Source of the DNA: a virus
Length of the DNA: 63,546 nucleotides
Strand: one strand, 5' to 3'
Virus record (IMG/VR): IMGVR_UViG_3300020122_000568
Location: 1 to 63,546 of that record
Part shown: positions 1-7,985 of the stretch, one piece after another
How positions within the stretch are numbered: position 1 is the first letter of the stretch
Layout of the letters: each line of letters begins with the position of its first letter
Made by a program: the position numbers and the translations under genes
Notes under the pieces: model-generated
The model's input: the letters and a program-made list of their open reading frames with translations, nothing else
Database searches by the model: none
What the model was told of the DNA's origin: nothing

Positions 1-98
1 ACGGCCCCGACGACGTGGTGGGCGAGTTGGCGTGCAAGCTGATCGTGGTGAATCAGCGCTACCGCGACGCCGACCTGGACGAGGTCGACCGCTCGTGA
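1..98 (+). CDS. 3' end of the small protein gene that starts at 63272
   Basis: This is the last part of the 81-residue protein encoded in full at 63272-63517, repeated here because the contig is circular. The reading frame ends at TGA 96-98, which overlaps the GTG start of the next gene. See the full copy for its description. Confidence 0.85.
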   Translation, partial: GPDDVVGELACKLIVVNQRYRDADLDEVDRS

Positions 99-127
99 GC
101 CAGGAATTGGCCATCGTATGGTGCGCG
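1..127. repeat. Terminal direct repeat (contig closure), left copy
   Basis: Bases 1-127 match 63420-63546 exactly. The length equals a common maximum assembly k-mer, so I read it as a circular contig rather than a biological terminal repeat. It splits one gene across the ends. Confidence 0.93.
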
Positions 128-250
128 AATCCGCGTTGCGTTCGCTGTTTCGTGGCGCGGCGTGGCCGTTCGTATTGCAGTAGCGCTTGCTCGCATGCCG
201 TGAATGACCATCGCCGATGGGTCAAGAGCAAGGGCAAGGTCCGCTCGTGA
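95..250 (+). CDS. Small zinc-finger protein
   Basis: A 51-residue protein starting at a GTG that overlaps the previous TGA (GTGA). Cysteines occur as CxxxxCxxC near residue 10 and CxxxC near residue 32, followed by a basic tail. The spacing resembles small CGNR/FCS-like zinc fingers (RRGRSYCSSAC). Probably a DNA- or protein-binding accessory protein of the early operon. The exact function is unknown. Confidence 0.7.
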   Translation: MSQELAIVWCANPRCVRCFVARRGRSYCSSACSHAVNDHRRWVKSKGKVRS

Positions 251-567
251 GCCGCGCTGAGATTGTGCGCGCGCACTTGGAGCAAGCCGTCGAGGCGGTG
301 CTCGTCCTGCGTTCGATTGGCGCGTGGACGGTGACGCCGATTGCCGGCGAGGCGGGCGACGTGGACCTCGGCTATCGCGCCGAGTCCGAGTTGCAGACGT
401 TCGAGTCGCTGGGCGGGGAAAGGCGACTTGCGCATGCGGACATGGTCGACGGCCACGTGCGCGTGATCTCGACGGTGACACTGGTGATTGGACGAACGCG
501 GTTCATCGCGTCGCGCGAGGACGTCATGCCGCGCCCCGAGTTCGAGCGGCGCATGAGGGTCGCATGA
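247..567 (+). CDS. Hypothetical early phage protein
   Basis: A 106-residue protein of unknown function. I chose the GTG at 247 because it overlaps the upstream TGA by four bases, the dominant junction in this operon; an ATG at 217 would overlap the upstream gene by 34 bases. The protein is mixed alpha/beta with no cysteines and no membrane segment. The next gene overlaps it by ATGA. Confidence 0.7.
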   Translation: MSRAEIVRAHLEQAVEAVLVLRSIGAWTVTPIAGEAGDVDLGYRAESELQTFESLGGERRLAHADMVDGHVRVISTVTLVIGRTRFIASREDVMPRPEFERRMRVA

Positions 568-710
568 CGGGCGAGGAGACGCGCGTGGAGCGCCCGCTGC
601 AGCTGACGCCGCTGGTGCCCGAGAAGGAGCCGGCGACGCCCGCGTGGTGGCGATGGGTCGAGCAGGAGTTGGCGGCGCAGGGATACGGGGAGGAGGCGCG
701 CACATGCTGA
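564..710 (+). CDS. Short hypothetical protein
   Basis: A 48-residue acidic, Trp-containing peptide (PAWWRWVEQEL near residues 26-36). It starts by ATGA overlap with the upstream stop and overlaps the next gene by a few bases. Support comes from operon position and coupling only. Confidence 0.5.
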   Translation: MTGEETRVERPLQLTPLVPEKEPATPAWWRWVEQELAAQGYGEEARTC

Positions 711-820
711 TCGCGGGTCCGTTACACGAAGTCTACTGGGGCATGTTCCGCGCTCGGTACGTCTCGCCGGTGCTGGCGCGAGTCGTGCGCTGGTCGTGGG
801 TCGCTGGGCTGTTCATCTGA
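704..820 (+). CDS. 38-residue hydrophobic peptide
   Basis: ATG at 704 lies within the preceding stop region and the frame ends at TGA 818-820. The peptide is aromatic and hydrophobic (VRWSWVAGLFI at the C-terminus) and could be membrane-associated. It fills an otherwise empty stretch between two coupled genes. Too short for firm support. Confidence 0.4.
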   Translation: MLIAGPLHEVYWGMFRARYVSPVLARVVRWSWVAGLFI

Positions 821-834
821 GAGGGGGCCGCCAC

Positions 835-2076
835 ATGAAACGCATCGAATCACTGACGGAAGCGCAGGTTGCGCGACTCGACGAGTTCCGCGACAAGTGG
901 CTCGCCATCGGGTTGTCGACGGCGCCGGCCGATCGCGTGGAGGCCGAACGCGGCGTCGAGCTCGCATATCGCGCCGCCGGTCTCGAACCGCCGCGCATTC
1001 GCATCTGGCTCCGTTCCCCGCTCGAGGGAATTATTGGAGCGGCCTACCTCGCCGAAATTTCGCGGCGTATCAAAGAGGCTCCGAAGTCAGCACGAAAGGC
1101 CACGCCGCGAAATTTCGGCGAGCCGGTAAAGGCCAAAGTCAGGGACCAAGTCGGGGACCAAGTCAGGGACCAAGTCAGGGCCCAAGTCAGGGCCCAAGTC
1201 TGGGACCAAGTCGGGGCCCAAGTCAGGGCCCAAGTCGGGGACCAAGTCGGGGACCAAGTCGGGGACCAAGTCAGGGACCAAGTCAGGGCCCAAGTCGGGG
1301 ACCAAGTCGGGGCCCAAGTCGGGGACCAAGTCGGGGCCCAAGTCGGGGCCAAAGTCAGGGACCAAGTCGGGGACCAAGTCGGGGCCCAAGTCTGGGCCCA
1401 AGTCAGGGCCCAAGTCAGGGACCAAGTCAGGGCCCAAGTCAGGGCCCAAGTCTCGAATGCCTGCTTCGGACAGCACGAAGCAGGCTGGGCGAGTTTCTAT
1501 GATTTCTTCGGCAGCGCTTGCGGGCTCGCCGCCGTAGATCGACTCGCCGGACTCACGGCTATCACGCGCGCGGCGGGGTGGTGGTGGCCGTTCCGCGGCG
1601 CGGTCATCTTGACCGAACGACCATGTTTTATTGCGCGCGACGACCGCGGTCGACTGCACTCCGAGACTCGGCAGGCGATCGAATATCCCGACGGCTGGGG
1701 AATCCACGCGTGGCACGGGACGCGTGTGCCGGCGGAGTGGATCACGAATCGCGACAAGATCGACCCGTCGACGGCGCTGACGTGGGCCAATATCGAGCAG
1801 CGACGGGCGGCGGCCGAGATCATCGGGTGGAAGCGCGTCTTGGAGCAGTTGCCGTCGAAGGTCATCGACGCTGACAGTGACCCCGAGATCGGGACGCTCA
1901 TCGAAGTGAACCTTCCCGATGCTGGCCCCGCGAGGTTCCTTCAGGTGCGTTGCGGAACCGGCCGCACGTTCGTTCTTCCTGTGCCCCGAGAAATGCGCAC
2001 CGCCGTCGAGGCGAACGCGTGGACGTATCCGACGATGACACCGCAACGAATCAGAACATTGGAGGCTCGCACATGA
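835..2076 (+). CDS. DUF6745-type protein with a 26-unit QV-repeat tract
   Basis: A 413-residue protein starting at ATG 835 after a GAGGGGG ribosome site. Residues about 101-204 are a perfect four-residue periodicity of the form [QK]V[RGW][DA], encoded by 12-bp repeats. The globular C-terminal part (about 207-413) carries GWASFYDFF, GWWWPFRGAV, AWHGTRVP and CGTGRTFVLPVP motifs that I associate from memory with DUF6745 proteins of actinobacteria, myxobacteria and planctomycetes. The biochemical role is unknown. The stop overlaps the next gene by ATGA, so the pair is probably co-translated. Carriage on a phage suggests a transferred cellular module. Confidence 0.75.
   Translation: MKRIESLTEAQVARLDEFRDKWLAIGLSTAPADRVEAERGVELAYRAAGLEPPRIRIWLRSPLEGIIGAAYLAEISRRIKEAPKSARKATPRNFGEPVKAKVRDQVGDQVRDQVRAQVRAQVWDQVGAQVRAQVGDQVGDQVGDQVRDQVRAQVGDQVGAQVGDQVGAQVGAKVRDQVGDQVGAQVWAQVRAQVRDQVRAQVRAQVSNACFGQHEAGWASFYDFFGSACGLAAVDRLAGLTAITRAAGWWWPFRGAVILTERPCFIARDDRGRLHSETRQAIEYPDGWGIHAWHGTRVPAEWITNRDKIDPSTALTWANIEQRRAAAEIIGWKRVLEQLPSKVIDADSDPEIGTLIEVNLPDAGPARFLQVRCGTGRTFVLPVPREMRTAVEANAWTYPTMTPQRIRTLEART
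1135..1446 (+). repeat. 12-bp minisatellite, 26 tandem units (coding)
   Basis: Twenty-six consecutive 12-bp units close to CAAGTCRGGGMC (plus a partial 27th) lie inside the DUF6745-type gene. The variable positions switch codons between Arg and Gly and between Asp and Ala. Because the unit is a multiple of three, copy-number change would stay in frame. All frames on both strands remain open here, which creates spurious long ORFs. Confidence 0.95.
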
Positions 2077-2432
2077 AAGAGATCAAGAAGAGCGGCGCGC
2101 AAGGTGACGTGATTTTCCGTCGCGTGAAGGCGCTTCCCAATGGAGTCGTCGAGAAGAAGATCGAGGGCGAGATCATCGTCGCCCACTCCGAGACCGGCCA
2201 TCACCACGTCGCCGAGAGCCCGGGCGAGGTCGCCTTCTTCTCGACCAAAGATCCGCTGGTGTCGTATCTGCGCGTGAAGGGCGAGTACGCGGACATCGTG
2301 CACCACCGCCCTTGGGATACGCACGAGACGCTGCGGCTGCTGAGCGACGGGACGGGCGAAGGCGAGACGATTTGGGAGATCGGACGCCAGCGCGAATGGA
2401 CTCCCGAAGGCTACCGGATCGTCGCCGACTGA
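2073..2432 (+). CDS. Small partner protein of the DUF6745-type gene
   Basis: A 119-residue soluble protein coupled to the upstream gene by ATGA. It begins with QGDVIFRRV and contains HSETGHHHV, a His-rich turn followed by HRPWDTHE and a C-terminal QREWTPEGYRIV. I recall similar small proteins near DUF6745 genes in cellular genomes, but this is memory, not a search. The clustered histidines could bind metal. Function unknown. Confidence 0.7.
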   Translation: MKEIKKSGAQGDVIFRRVKALPNGVVEKKIEGEIIVAHSETGHHHVAESPGEVAFFSTKDPLVSYLRVKGEYADIVHHRPWDTHETLRLLSDGTGEGETIWEIGRQREWTPEGYRIVAD

Positions 2433-2492
2433 TCGACGCCGCGGCGCCTCAGCGCGTGAATCTGAGGCAATCGCAACCAGGGGAGTTACGCA

Positions 2493-2711
2493 ATGCAGGC
2501 CAAGGTCATCGACGCCGCCGATCGTTTCGCGCAACGCCGTGCTGCGCATCGTGCAGCCGTCGGCTTCGACTACTACGATGCGGGCGAGCGCAAACGGCGG
2601 CGCTGGGACCGAGTCTTCGCGTACGCCGGCGCGACGCTGGCCGCGGTCTCCATCGGCGTCGGGTTCGCGATCGTTTTCGGGTCGAAGGTGCTCGACGCGG
2701 TGCTGCCGTGA
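2493..2711 (+). CDS. Small membrane protein
   Basis: 72 residues. A basic N-terminal half (RFAQRRAAHR, GERKRRRW) is followed by one hydrophobic segment at about residues 42-66, predicting a single-pass inner-membrane protein with the basic end cytoplasmic. A ribosome site (CAGGGGAG) precedes ATG 2493. Its stop overlaps the GTG start of the ASCH-domain gene. Confidence 0.7.
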   Translation: MQAKVIDAADRFAQRRAAHRAAVGFDYYDAGERKRRRWDRVFAYAGATLAAVSIGVGFAIVFGSKVLDAVLP

Positions 2712-3343
2712 GCGCCGTGGCGGCGAAGGAGGCCGTGCGTGAGCGGCCGATCATTTTCTCGGGAGCGATGGTGCGCGCGATCCTCGCCGGCACCAAGACG
2801 CAAACGCGCCGAATCGTCAAGCCGCAACCTGCATGGACCGATATCTCGCCGGCCCTACTCGCGCGGTGCCCGTACGGAACGCCCGGCGATCGGCTGTGGG
2901 TGCGCGAGACGTGGAGAACAATGGAGCGAGAGGAGGACATGGTCGATGGCGTGCGTTTTCTCGCCGACGCCGCCTTCGTTCCGATCGAGAACACTCGCCA
3001 AGCAGCCGACGCATGGGTGGCAGCCCACGCCAATGGCAAGCACGGCGTGTCGTTCCGTCCATCGATCCACATGCCGCGGTGGGCCTCGCGCATCGACCTC
3101 GAAATCACACGCGTGCGCATTCAGCGGCTGCAGGAGATCAGCGAGGAGGACGCACGCGCCGAGGGTGTCGACGAACTCGAAGTGAAGGTTACCGAGGTCA
3201 ACGGGAAACCGGCCGGCGGCGGCATCGTGCTCGACGCGCCACGTGTTCGCTTCTGCGCGCTGTGGAAGCACATCAACGGCAGTGACTCGTGGCCGTCGAA
3301 TCCGGTTGTCTGGGTGCTCGACTTCAAGCGCGTGCGCCCGTGA
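2708..3343 (+). CDS. ASCH-domain-like protein
   Basis: A 211-residue protein beginning RPIIFSGAMVRAILAGTK, then TQTRR, then GDRLWVRETW, MPRWASRI and RIQRLQEISEEDA. This series is typical of phage-encoded ASCH/PUA-like domains, a small beta-barrel family thought to bind RNA or modified nucleotides. It occurs in many phages among early genes. Start GTG 2708 overlaps the upstream stop. The substrate is not predictable from sequence. Confidence 0.82.
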   Translation: MSAVAAKEAVRERPIIFSGAMVRAILAGTKTQTRRIVKPQPAWTDISPALLARCPYGTPGDRLWVRETWRTMEREEDMVDGVRFLADAAFVPIENTRQAADAWVAAHANGKHGVSFRPSIHMPRWASRIDLEITRVRIQRLQEISEEDARAEGVDELEVKVTEVNGKPAGGGIVLDAPRVRFCALWKHINGSDSWPSNPVVWVLDFKRVRP

Positions 3344-3492
3344 GCGCGCTCGATCGCGACGAGCACGGCGCCATCACCGGCCCGTATCGCCACAAGCGCG
3401 CGCTCGCATACGAGGACAAGGTCGTGCTGGTCATGGTTGTCGCGGGCGTGCTGACGGCGGGCGCGCTGGCGTGGCTCGTGAGGCTGTTCTAG
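3340..3492 (+). CDS. Small membrane protein
   Basis: 50 residues from a GTG overlapping the upstream TGA. A hydrophobic segment (VVLVMVVAGVLTAGALAWLV, about residues 28-47) ends the protein. Predicted single-pass membrane peptide, cytoplasmic N-terminus. Its TAG overlaps the GTG of the nuclease gene by one base. Confidence 0.6.
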   Translation: MSALDRDEHGAITGPYRHKRALAYEDKVVLVMVVAGVLTAGALAWLVRLF

Positions 3493-4403
3493 TGGCGGCG
3501 GCATTGCTCGCGACAAGGAGGCGCGATCCCGATATCCGGTGCGACAGCATCGACGCGTGGCTAGAGGCGCGCATCAGCATCGGTATCGGCGGCAGTGAGT
3601 CGGCGGCGCTGTTCACCGATGAGCGCGGTCATTCACGCAGTCCGTTCAAGAGCGCGTACCGACTGTGGCAGGAGAAGCGGCGCCTGGTGCCGTCGTCGTC
3701 GTCCGAGACCGAGTGGATGTATTGGGGCAAGCGCTTCGAGGAGCCCATCGCACGGCATTTCGCCGACGTCTCTCGTGCGCAGGTGGTCGACCCCGGTGCT
3801 TACTCGATCTTCCGCCATCGCACGGCGCCGCTGTTCGTGACGCCCGACCGCTTCATCGTCGAGGGCGACGTGCTGATTCCGCTGTCGGTCAAGAACGTGT
3901 CGCAGTGGAAGGCTGACGAATGGGCCGGCGAGGAGTGCCCGTTCTTCTACTGGGTGCAGCTGCAGCAGGAGATGGACGTGATCGAGGCGCCACGCGGGAC
4001 GATTGCGGCGCTCATCGGCGGCAACCACTTCGTGCGCCGCGACTTCGAGCGCGACGACGAGTTCCTGTCGGTGCTGCACGACAAGACGACGTCGTTTTGG
4101 GACGGGCATGTGCTGACAGGCGTGCCGCCACACGTGGACGCCAGCGAGTCGACGACGGATGGGTTGAAGCGAGCGCACGTGCGCGACGACGGGCGCGTGA
4201 TCGAGTTGCCGCCCGAGGCGCTGGAGTGGACAACGGCCATCCGCGAGGCGCGCGCGGCAGCCGAAGCGGAAGAACTGAATCGCAATCGCATTCGGCAGGC
4301 GATGGGGTCGGCAGCGGTCGGGCGCATGAGCGACGGCTCCGAGTGGAGATGGAGCGGTGAGCCGCGCCGGCTGCGGCATTTCAAGCCCAAGGGCAAGAGG
4401 TGA
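3492..4403 (+). CDS. YqaJ-family (lambda-exonuclease-like) nuclease
   Basis: A 303-residue PD-(D/E)xK-type exonuclease expected to chew 5' ends of double-stranded DNA as partner of the RecT annealase encoded next. Family signatures: GIGGSESAAL (31-40), WGKRFEEPIA (78-87), TPDRF with the metal-binding Asp at 119, and VQLQQEMDV (155-163). The segment normally reading E-x-K reads S132-V-K134, so the catalytic Glu appears replaced by Ser. This could weaken activity or the residue could be supplied elsewhere. Starts at GTG overlapping the upstream TAG. Confidence 0.82.
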   Translation: MAAALLATRRRDPDIRCDSIDAWLEARISIGIGGSESAALFTDERGHSRSPFKSAYRLWQEKRRLVPSSSSETEWMYWGKRFEEPIARHFADVSRAQVVDPGAYSIFRHRTAPLFVTPDRFIVEGDVLIPLSVKNVSQWKADEWAGEECPFFYWVQLQQEMDVIEAPRGTIAALIGGNHFVRRDFERDDEFLSVLHDKTTSFWDGHVLTGVPPHVDASESTTDGLKRAHVRDDGRVIELPPEALEWTTAIREARAAAEAEELNRNRIRQAMGSAAVGRMSDGSEWRWSGEPRRLRHFKPKGKR

Positions 4404-5404
4404 ACATGGCGACGACGACGACAGCAATCGAGAAGAAGCGTGAGCCGACGGCGATCGAGCAAATCGGCCAGATGCTCGAGGAGCGCAAGTCCAAGCTGGC
4501 GAAGGTGCTCCCGAAGCACATCTCAGCCGATCGCCTGGTGCGCGTCGCGCTGCTGGCGATGGCGCGCAATCCCGACCTGCTGCTCTGCACGCAGGCGTCG
4601 ATTGCGATCGCGGTCGAGCAGGCTGCCCAGTATGGGCTGGAGCCCGGTGGCCCGCTCGGCGACGCGTACCTCGTGCCGTATCGCAATAACAAGCTCGCCG
4701 AGAAGGCCAAGCGCGAAGGCCGGGGCCCGACGCACGAGTGTCAATTGATCCTCGGCTACCAGGGAATGATCTCGCTCGCGCGCCGGTCGGGGGAGATCGC
4801 CAAGATCGAATCCCGCATCGTCCGCGCCGTCGACGAGTTCGACTACCAGTACGGCGACGCTCCGTATCTGCGCCACAAGCCGGCGCCTGGGGATGACGAG
4901 GAGCGCGGCGAGCTCGTGGGCGCCTACGCGGTGGCGACCCTGCGCGACGGCACGAAGCAGTTCGAGGTCATGACCTACCAGCAACTCACCAAGATTCGCG
5001 ATCGCTCGCGTGCGTCCGATAACGGCCCGTGGAGAACCGACTTCGAGGAGATGGCGCGAAAGACGGTCGTGCGGCGCTTGTTCAAGTACCTGCCGAAGTC
5101 GGTCGACATGCGCACGCAGTTGGACCGCGAGGACAACGCGGAGGCGGGAATCTTCGAGGACGCGAGCGGCGGCGAGATCATCGACGGATCGATCGTGGAG
5201 CAGCGCAACACGTTGTCGAGCATCGTCGAGGCGGAGAAGAAGAAGGCGCGTGGGACGAAGTCGGAGTCGCGCGGCAAGGTCGCCGATATGCCGGCGAGCG
5301 AGACCGTCATCGACACGCGCGACCATGCGCCGAACTGCGCGACGCGGGCGCCCGACCCGGGGCCGTGCACGTGCAGCGATGACGACGGCGACGTAGCAGC
5401 GTAA
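4400..5404 (+). CDS. recT: RecT single-strand annealing protein
   Basis: A 334-residue RecT/Redbeta-type recombinase that pairs complementary single strands. Core motifs: LAMARNPDLL, EPGGPLGDAYLVPY, ECQLILGYQGMI, TYQQLTKIRDRSRA, GPWRTDFEEMARKTVVRR and LPKS. The C-terminus is Lys/Glu-rich and ends in a CxC tail typical of SSB-interacting ends. Start GTG 4400 (GTGA overlap) or ATG 4406. Together with the YqaJ-type gene it forms the phage homologous-recombination module. Confidence 0.93.
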   Translation: MNMATTTTAIEKKREPTAIEQIGQMLEERKSKLAKVLPKHISADRLVRVALLAMARNPDLLLCTQASIAIAVEQAAQYGLEPGGPLGDAYLVPYRNNKLAEKAKREGRGPTHECQLILGYQGMISLARRSGEIAKIESRIVRAVDEFDYQYGDAPYLRHKPAPGDDEERGELVGAYAVATLRDGTKQFEVMTYQQLTKIRDRSRASDNGPWRTDFEEMARKTVVRRLFKYLPKSVDMRTQLDREDNAEAGIFEDASGGEIIDGSIVEQRNTLSSIVEAEKKKARGTKSESRGKVADMPASETVIDTRDHAPNCATRAPDPGPCTCSDDDGDVAA

Positions 5405-5735
5405 GGTGAGGGTGTTCGACGGCTGCGGCGGGGCGAGATGACCCGCGGTGGAGTGATCAACCGGGCCAACCCCAGGGCCCCGCACGTTGAAGCCGACGAG
5501 GGTGGGTCCTCGTCAAGCCGGGGCAGGACCGGCCAGCCGTCCCGAAGGAAAGGAGGTGGACGATGCGCCATTCCGGGTAAATCCGGGCGTGCCTGGTAGC
5601 GGCACGGGCGACGACGGAAGCACAAACGAAGCAGAGAGGCACTTCGTGTGTCCCTCCTCCGATGCGGCACTGACGTGCCGCCGTGGCTCGCGGGGAACCT
5701 GCGTCAAGGGTGCCCGCACTTTACCGAGGAGTCCA
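5405..5735 (+). other. 331-bp gene-free stretch with stem-loops
   Basis: No convincing gene. Two perfect stems are visible: a 7-bp stem with 6-nt loop (5495-5501/5508-5514) and a 7-bp stem with TGAC loop (5664-5670/5675-5681). Neither has a T-run, so they are not simple terminators. A near-consensus ribosome site (AAAGGAGGT, about 5549-5557) precedes a five-codon reading frame at about 5562-5579. Could be a structured leader or small RNA. Confidence 0.45.
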
Positions 5736-5918
5736 ATGGAAGCACCACCGAACGAGTACATGGTCGGCATCGCGGGCGACAAGATCGTGATCATGATGCA
5801 GCCGCGCGCGCCGATGACGCGCAAGCAGGCGCTGGGGCTCGCGGCGTGGCTGGTCGCAATCGCCGATCCCACCGTGGATGATTTCTCGAACATGCTCGCC
5901 GCGGTGCTCGACTCATGA
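5736..5918 (+). CDS. Short hypothetical protein
   Basis: 60 residues from ATG 5736 after GAGGA at 5726-5730. Contains a beta-strand-like start (YMVGIAGDKIVIMMQPRAP) and a helical C-terminus (TRKQALGLAAWLVAIAD). The frame is open further upstream, but the ribosome site and composition favour this start. Function unknown; such small proteins often flank RecT modules. Confidence 0.6.
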   Translation: MEAPPNEYMVGIAGDKIVIMMQPRAPMTRKQALGLAAWLVAIADPTVDDFSNMLAAVLDS

Positions 5919-6064
5919 GGGCCGATCGAGTCGTCCTCGCGCTGCAGTTCTTCGTCGACGCCATGGTCGTGTCCGCGTGGCTCGTCGGCGTCGCGCTGGG
6001 CGTGTGGGAGTACCAGGAGCCCGACGACTACGACGACGTCGGCATCTTCGGAGCGTACACGTGA
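5915..6064 (+). CDS. Small membrane-associated peptide
   Basis: 49 residues, ATGA-coupled to the upstream gene. A hydrophobic stretch at about residues 12-30 (FFVDAMVVSAWLVGVALGVW) is followed by an acidic tail (QEPDDYDDVG). Likely single-pass membrane peptide. Function unknown. Confidence 0.5.
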   Translation: MRADRVVLALQFFVDAMVVSAWLVGVALGVWEYQEPDDYDDVGIFGAYT

Positions 6065-6507
6065 GCCGCGCGGATAAGACAATCCGCTTCCTAACGGCGC
6101 CCGCGCGCAAGCGAGTTGCGTCGAAGCGAACGCGAGCACAGGGCAAGACCTACGCCGACGTGATTGCGATTGTCGACGACGTCCACTACGAAGGCCACCG
6201 CTGGCGTCTCGGTCGCATGGGCACCGGCTTCTTCGTGCAGCTCGTCTATGACGAAGCCGACGTCGACACTGGCAAGGTCGAGCCGCAGCACGGCCGCAAG
6301 TGGTACGTGTCGCCGCACTCGACGCGCAGCGAGATCGTGCAGACGATGCTGCTGGCCGCGATCACGAGCGCCGAGCATCGCGTGCGCGAGCACTTCCGAT
6401 ATCGCAACGCGCGCGTGTTCATGCCGCACTTCAGCGTTGACGCCCTTGCGAGGCTGTCGTCGGCGATCGGCGGCAAAGATGTGCGTGCGCCGAAGGAGAA
6501 GCCGTGA
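6061..6507 (+). CDS. Conserved phage hypothetical protein (recT neighbourhood)
   Basis: 148 residues from a GTG overlapping the upstream TGA. The C-terminal half (RSEIVQTMLLAAITSAEHR, REHFRYRNARVFMPHFSVD) matches a pattern I remember in uncharacterised proteins beside recombination genes of many tailed phages. No catalytic motif is evident. Probably cytoplasmic. Confidence 0.65.
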   Translation: MSRADKTIRFLTAPARKRVASKRTRAQGKTYADVIAIVDDVHYEGHRWRLGRMGTGFFVQLVYDEADVDTGKVEPQHGRKWYVSPHSTRSEIVQTMLLAAITSAEHRVREHFRYRNARVFMPHFSVDALARLSSAIGGKDVRAPKEKP

Positions 6508-7253
6508 CCTCGCGCCCTGCCACGTGGGCGGCAGAATGGACGATGGCCGAGGATGCGCTCGTACGCTCGCTGTACGCCGTCCAAGGCGCCAGGGCATGCG
6601 CGGATGCCCTGCCCGGTCGCAGCGTCACTGCTGTGATGAAGCGTGCGCGCAAACTCGGGCTCGCCACGCATCGACGGTGGACCGATCTCGACTACAAGCG
6701 CCTGCGCCTGCTGTGGGGCGATGGCTTGTCGCTGGAGACGATCGCGAAGAAGCTCGGGCGCACGCCGAAAACGACGTACTGGCGCGCGCAGCATCTGGGC
6801 CTGCCGTTGGGTTGTCCTCAGGGGTACGAGTATCTGACGGCGGCCAGCGAGCGCACGGGCTACGACAGGACATCGTTGCGCATCATCCTGCGATGGGCGG
6901 GCGTCGATGTCTATCGCGCCATCACGCGCGAGTCGAAGCCACGCGGCCGGCTGAAGCGGCACTCATTTCGCCACCATTACGTCGATCCCGATCGCGTCGA
7001 TGAAGCGGTCGCCGGATGGCTGCGCACCGAATGCGTCGAGGCGGCTGCGCGGCGTATCGGCGTGTGCGGTGAGACCATTCGACGGTGGCTGATTGATGCA
7101 GGGCATACGCCGCCGACGAAACCGAGGGCACGTTGGCGCGTGGAATCAGCGGAGATCGATCGCGTTGCTGCGGATGGGCTGCGGAGATTCGCCAAACATC
7201 GGCGACCACGCGTGCGAGGCGACCGCGGTAGGTTCGCGAAGGTGGCGGCATAA
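6504..7253 (+). CDS. Multi-HTH DNA-binding protein (SANT/Myb-like)
   Basis: 249 residues, start GTG 6504. It shows serial helix-turn-helix units: W[12 protein letters not shown]...[15 protein letters not shown] (10-52), [13 protein letters not shown]...[24 protein letters not shown] (59-100), a third [12 protein letters not shown], and a fourth [21 protein letters not shown] (170-190). The C-terminus is strongly basic. Likely an early-operon regulator or genome-binding protein. Overlaps both neighbours by start/stop coupling. Confidence 0.7.
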   Translation: MTSRPATWAAEWTMAEDALVRSLYAVQGARACADALPGRSVTAVMKRARKLGLATHRRWTDLDYKRLRLLWGDGLSLETIAKKLGRTPKTTYWRAQHLGLPLGCPQGYEYLTAASERTGYDRTSLRIILRWAGVDVYRAITRESKPRGRLKRHSFRHHYVDPDRVDEAVAGWLRTECVEAAARRIGVCGETIRRWLIDAGHTPPTKPRARWRVESAEIDRVAADGLRRFAKHRRPRVRGDRGRFAKVAA

Positions 7254-7636
7254 TGGCCACGCGTCGCCTCCCCGTCCTCCGTCGCGACTGCGCCCCCGGC
7301 GGCTCGCTGCACATACGCCCGTGCCCATTCGCGTCGTGCAAATGGCAGAACGAGGACGGCACGTGCGTGCTCGACATCGCCGACGACGGTGGCGCCACGC
7401 TGCACGAGGTCGGCGAGCACATCGGCGTCACGCGCGAACGGGTGCGGCAGATCGAAACGAACGCCTTGCGCAAGCTCGCACGGGCCGCGCGCAGGCATGG
7501 GCTGACGGTTGAGGACGTTCTCGGCATCAACCGGCCGCGGCATGCGCTGGATTTCGGCGCCAACACCGACAGCCGAGGGCGCGATCGATCGAAGTTGGCG
7601 GTGTATCGCGAGCGTTGGGAGCAGAAGCACGGATGA
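7253..7636 (+). CDS. Sigma-70 region-4-like regulator
   Basis: 127 residues. Three cysteines occur early (CPFASC, TCVL), then [26 protein letters not shown] (about 50-75), a textbook sigma-70 region 4.2 helix-turn-helix. There is no region 2, so it cannot be a complete sigma factor. It may redirect host RNA polymerase or act as a promoter-binding co-regulator. Starts by TAATG overlap with the preceding gene. Confidence 0.75.
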   Translation: MATRRLPVLRRDCAPGGSLHIRPCPFASCKWQNEDGTCVLDIADDGGATLHEVGEHIGVTRERVRQIETNALRKLARAARRHGLTVEDVLGINRPRHALDFGANTDSRGRDRSKLAVYRERWEQKHG

Positions 7637-7791
7637 GCCGCGCGCGCCGAAGCTTCGTGCCGCACTGCTGCTTCTGCTTCGCCTCTGAGGGTGAGGTCGA
7701 GTTGAAACGCGTGCGGAACGGCATCACGGGAACGGTCACGATCTGGTGCGTGGACGCTGCGGCGTGCAGGGAGAGGCAGGCGAGACAATGA
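7633..7791 (+). CDS. Small Cys-rich protein
   Basis: 52 residues coupled on both sides by ATGA. Cysteines are arranged as CCxC near residue 12 and CxxxxxC near residue 39, which could form one zinc site. Basic overall. No family recognised. Confidence 0.5.
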   Translation: MSRARRSFVPHCCFCFASEGEVELKRVRNGITGTVTIWCVDAAACRERQARQ

Positions 7792-7982
7792 GAGGCAGCG
7801 TGACACCCGCGGAACTAGCGGGCGAGATTGCGTCGGTCGTTTACGGAACGGACGACATCTGGTCCATCGAAGATGCTCGCTGGCTGGGGATCATCACGCT
7901 CGCGCTTGACGGCAAGACCGACGACGTTCGCGCAGCTGTCTGGAACATAGTCGAACGTCGCGCCGCCGCGAAGAGGCGGTGA
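7788..7982 (+). CDS. Short hypothetical protein
   Basis: 64 residues, ATGA-coupled. Helical throughout (TPAELAGEIASVVYG, DVRAAVWNIVERRAAA) with a basic C-terminus. No family recognised. Confidence 0.5.
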   Translation: MRGSVTPAELAGEIASVVYGTDDIWSIEDARWLGIITLALDGKTDDVRAAVWNIVERRAAAKRR

Positions 7983-7985
7983 AGC

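Noticed and set aside
1135-1446. CRISPR-like repeat tract
   Set aside because: 12-bp contiguous coding repeats without spacers.
1087-2046. A 319-codon minus-strand frame with DLGPDLVP repeats
   Set aside because: Created by the 12-bp repeat, which stays open in every frame.
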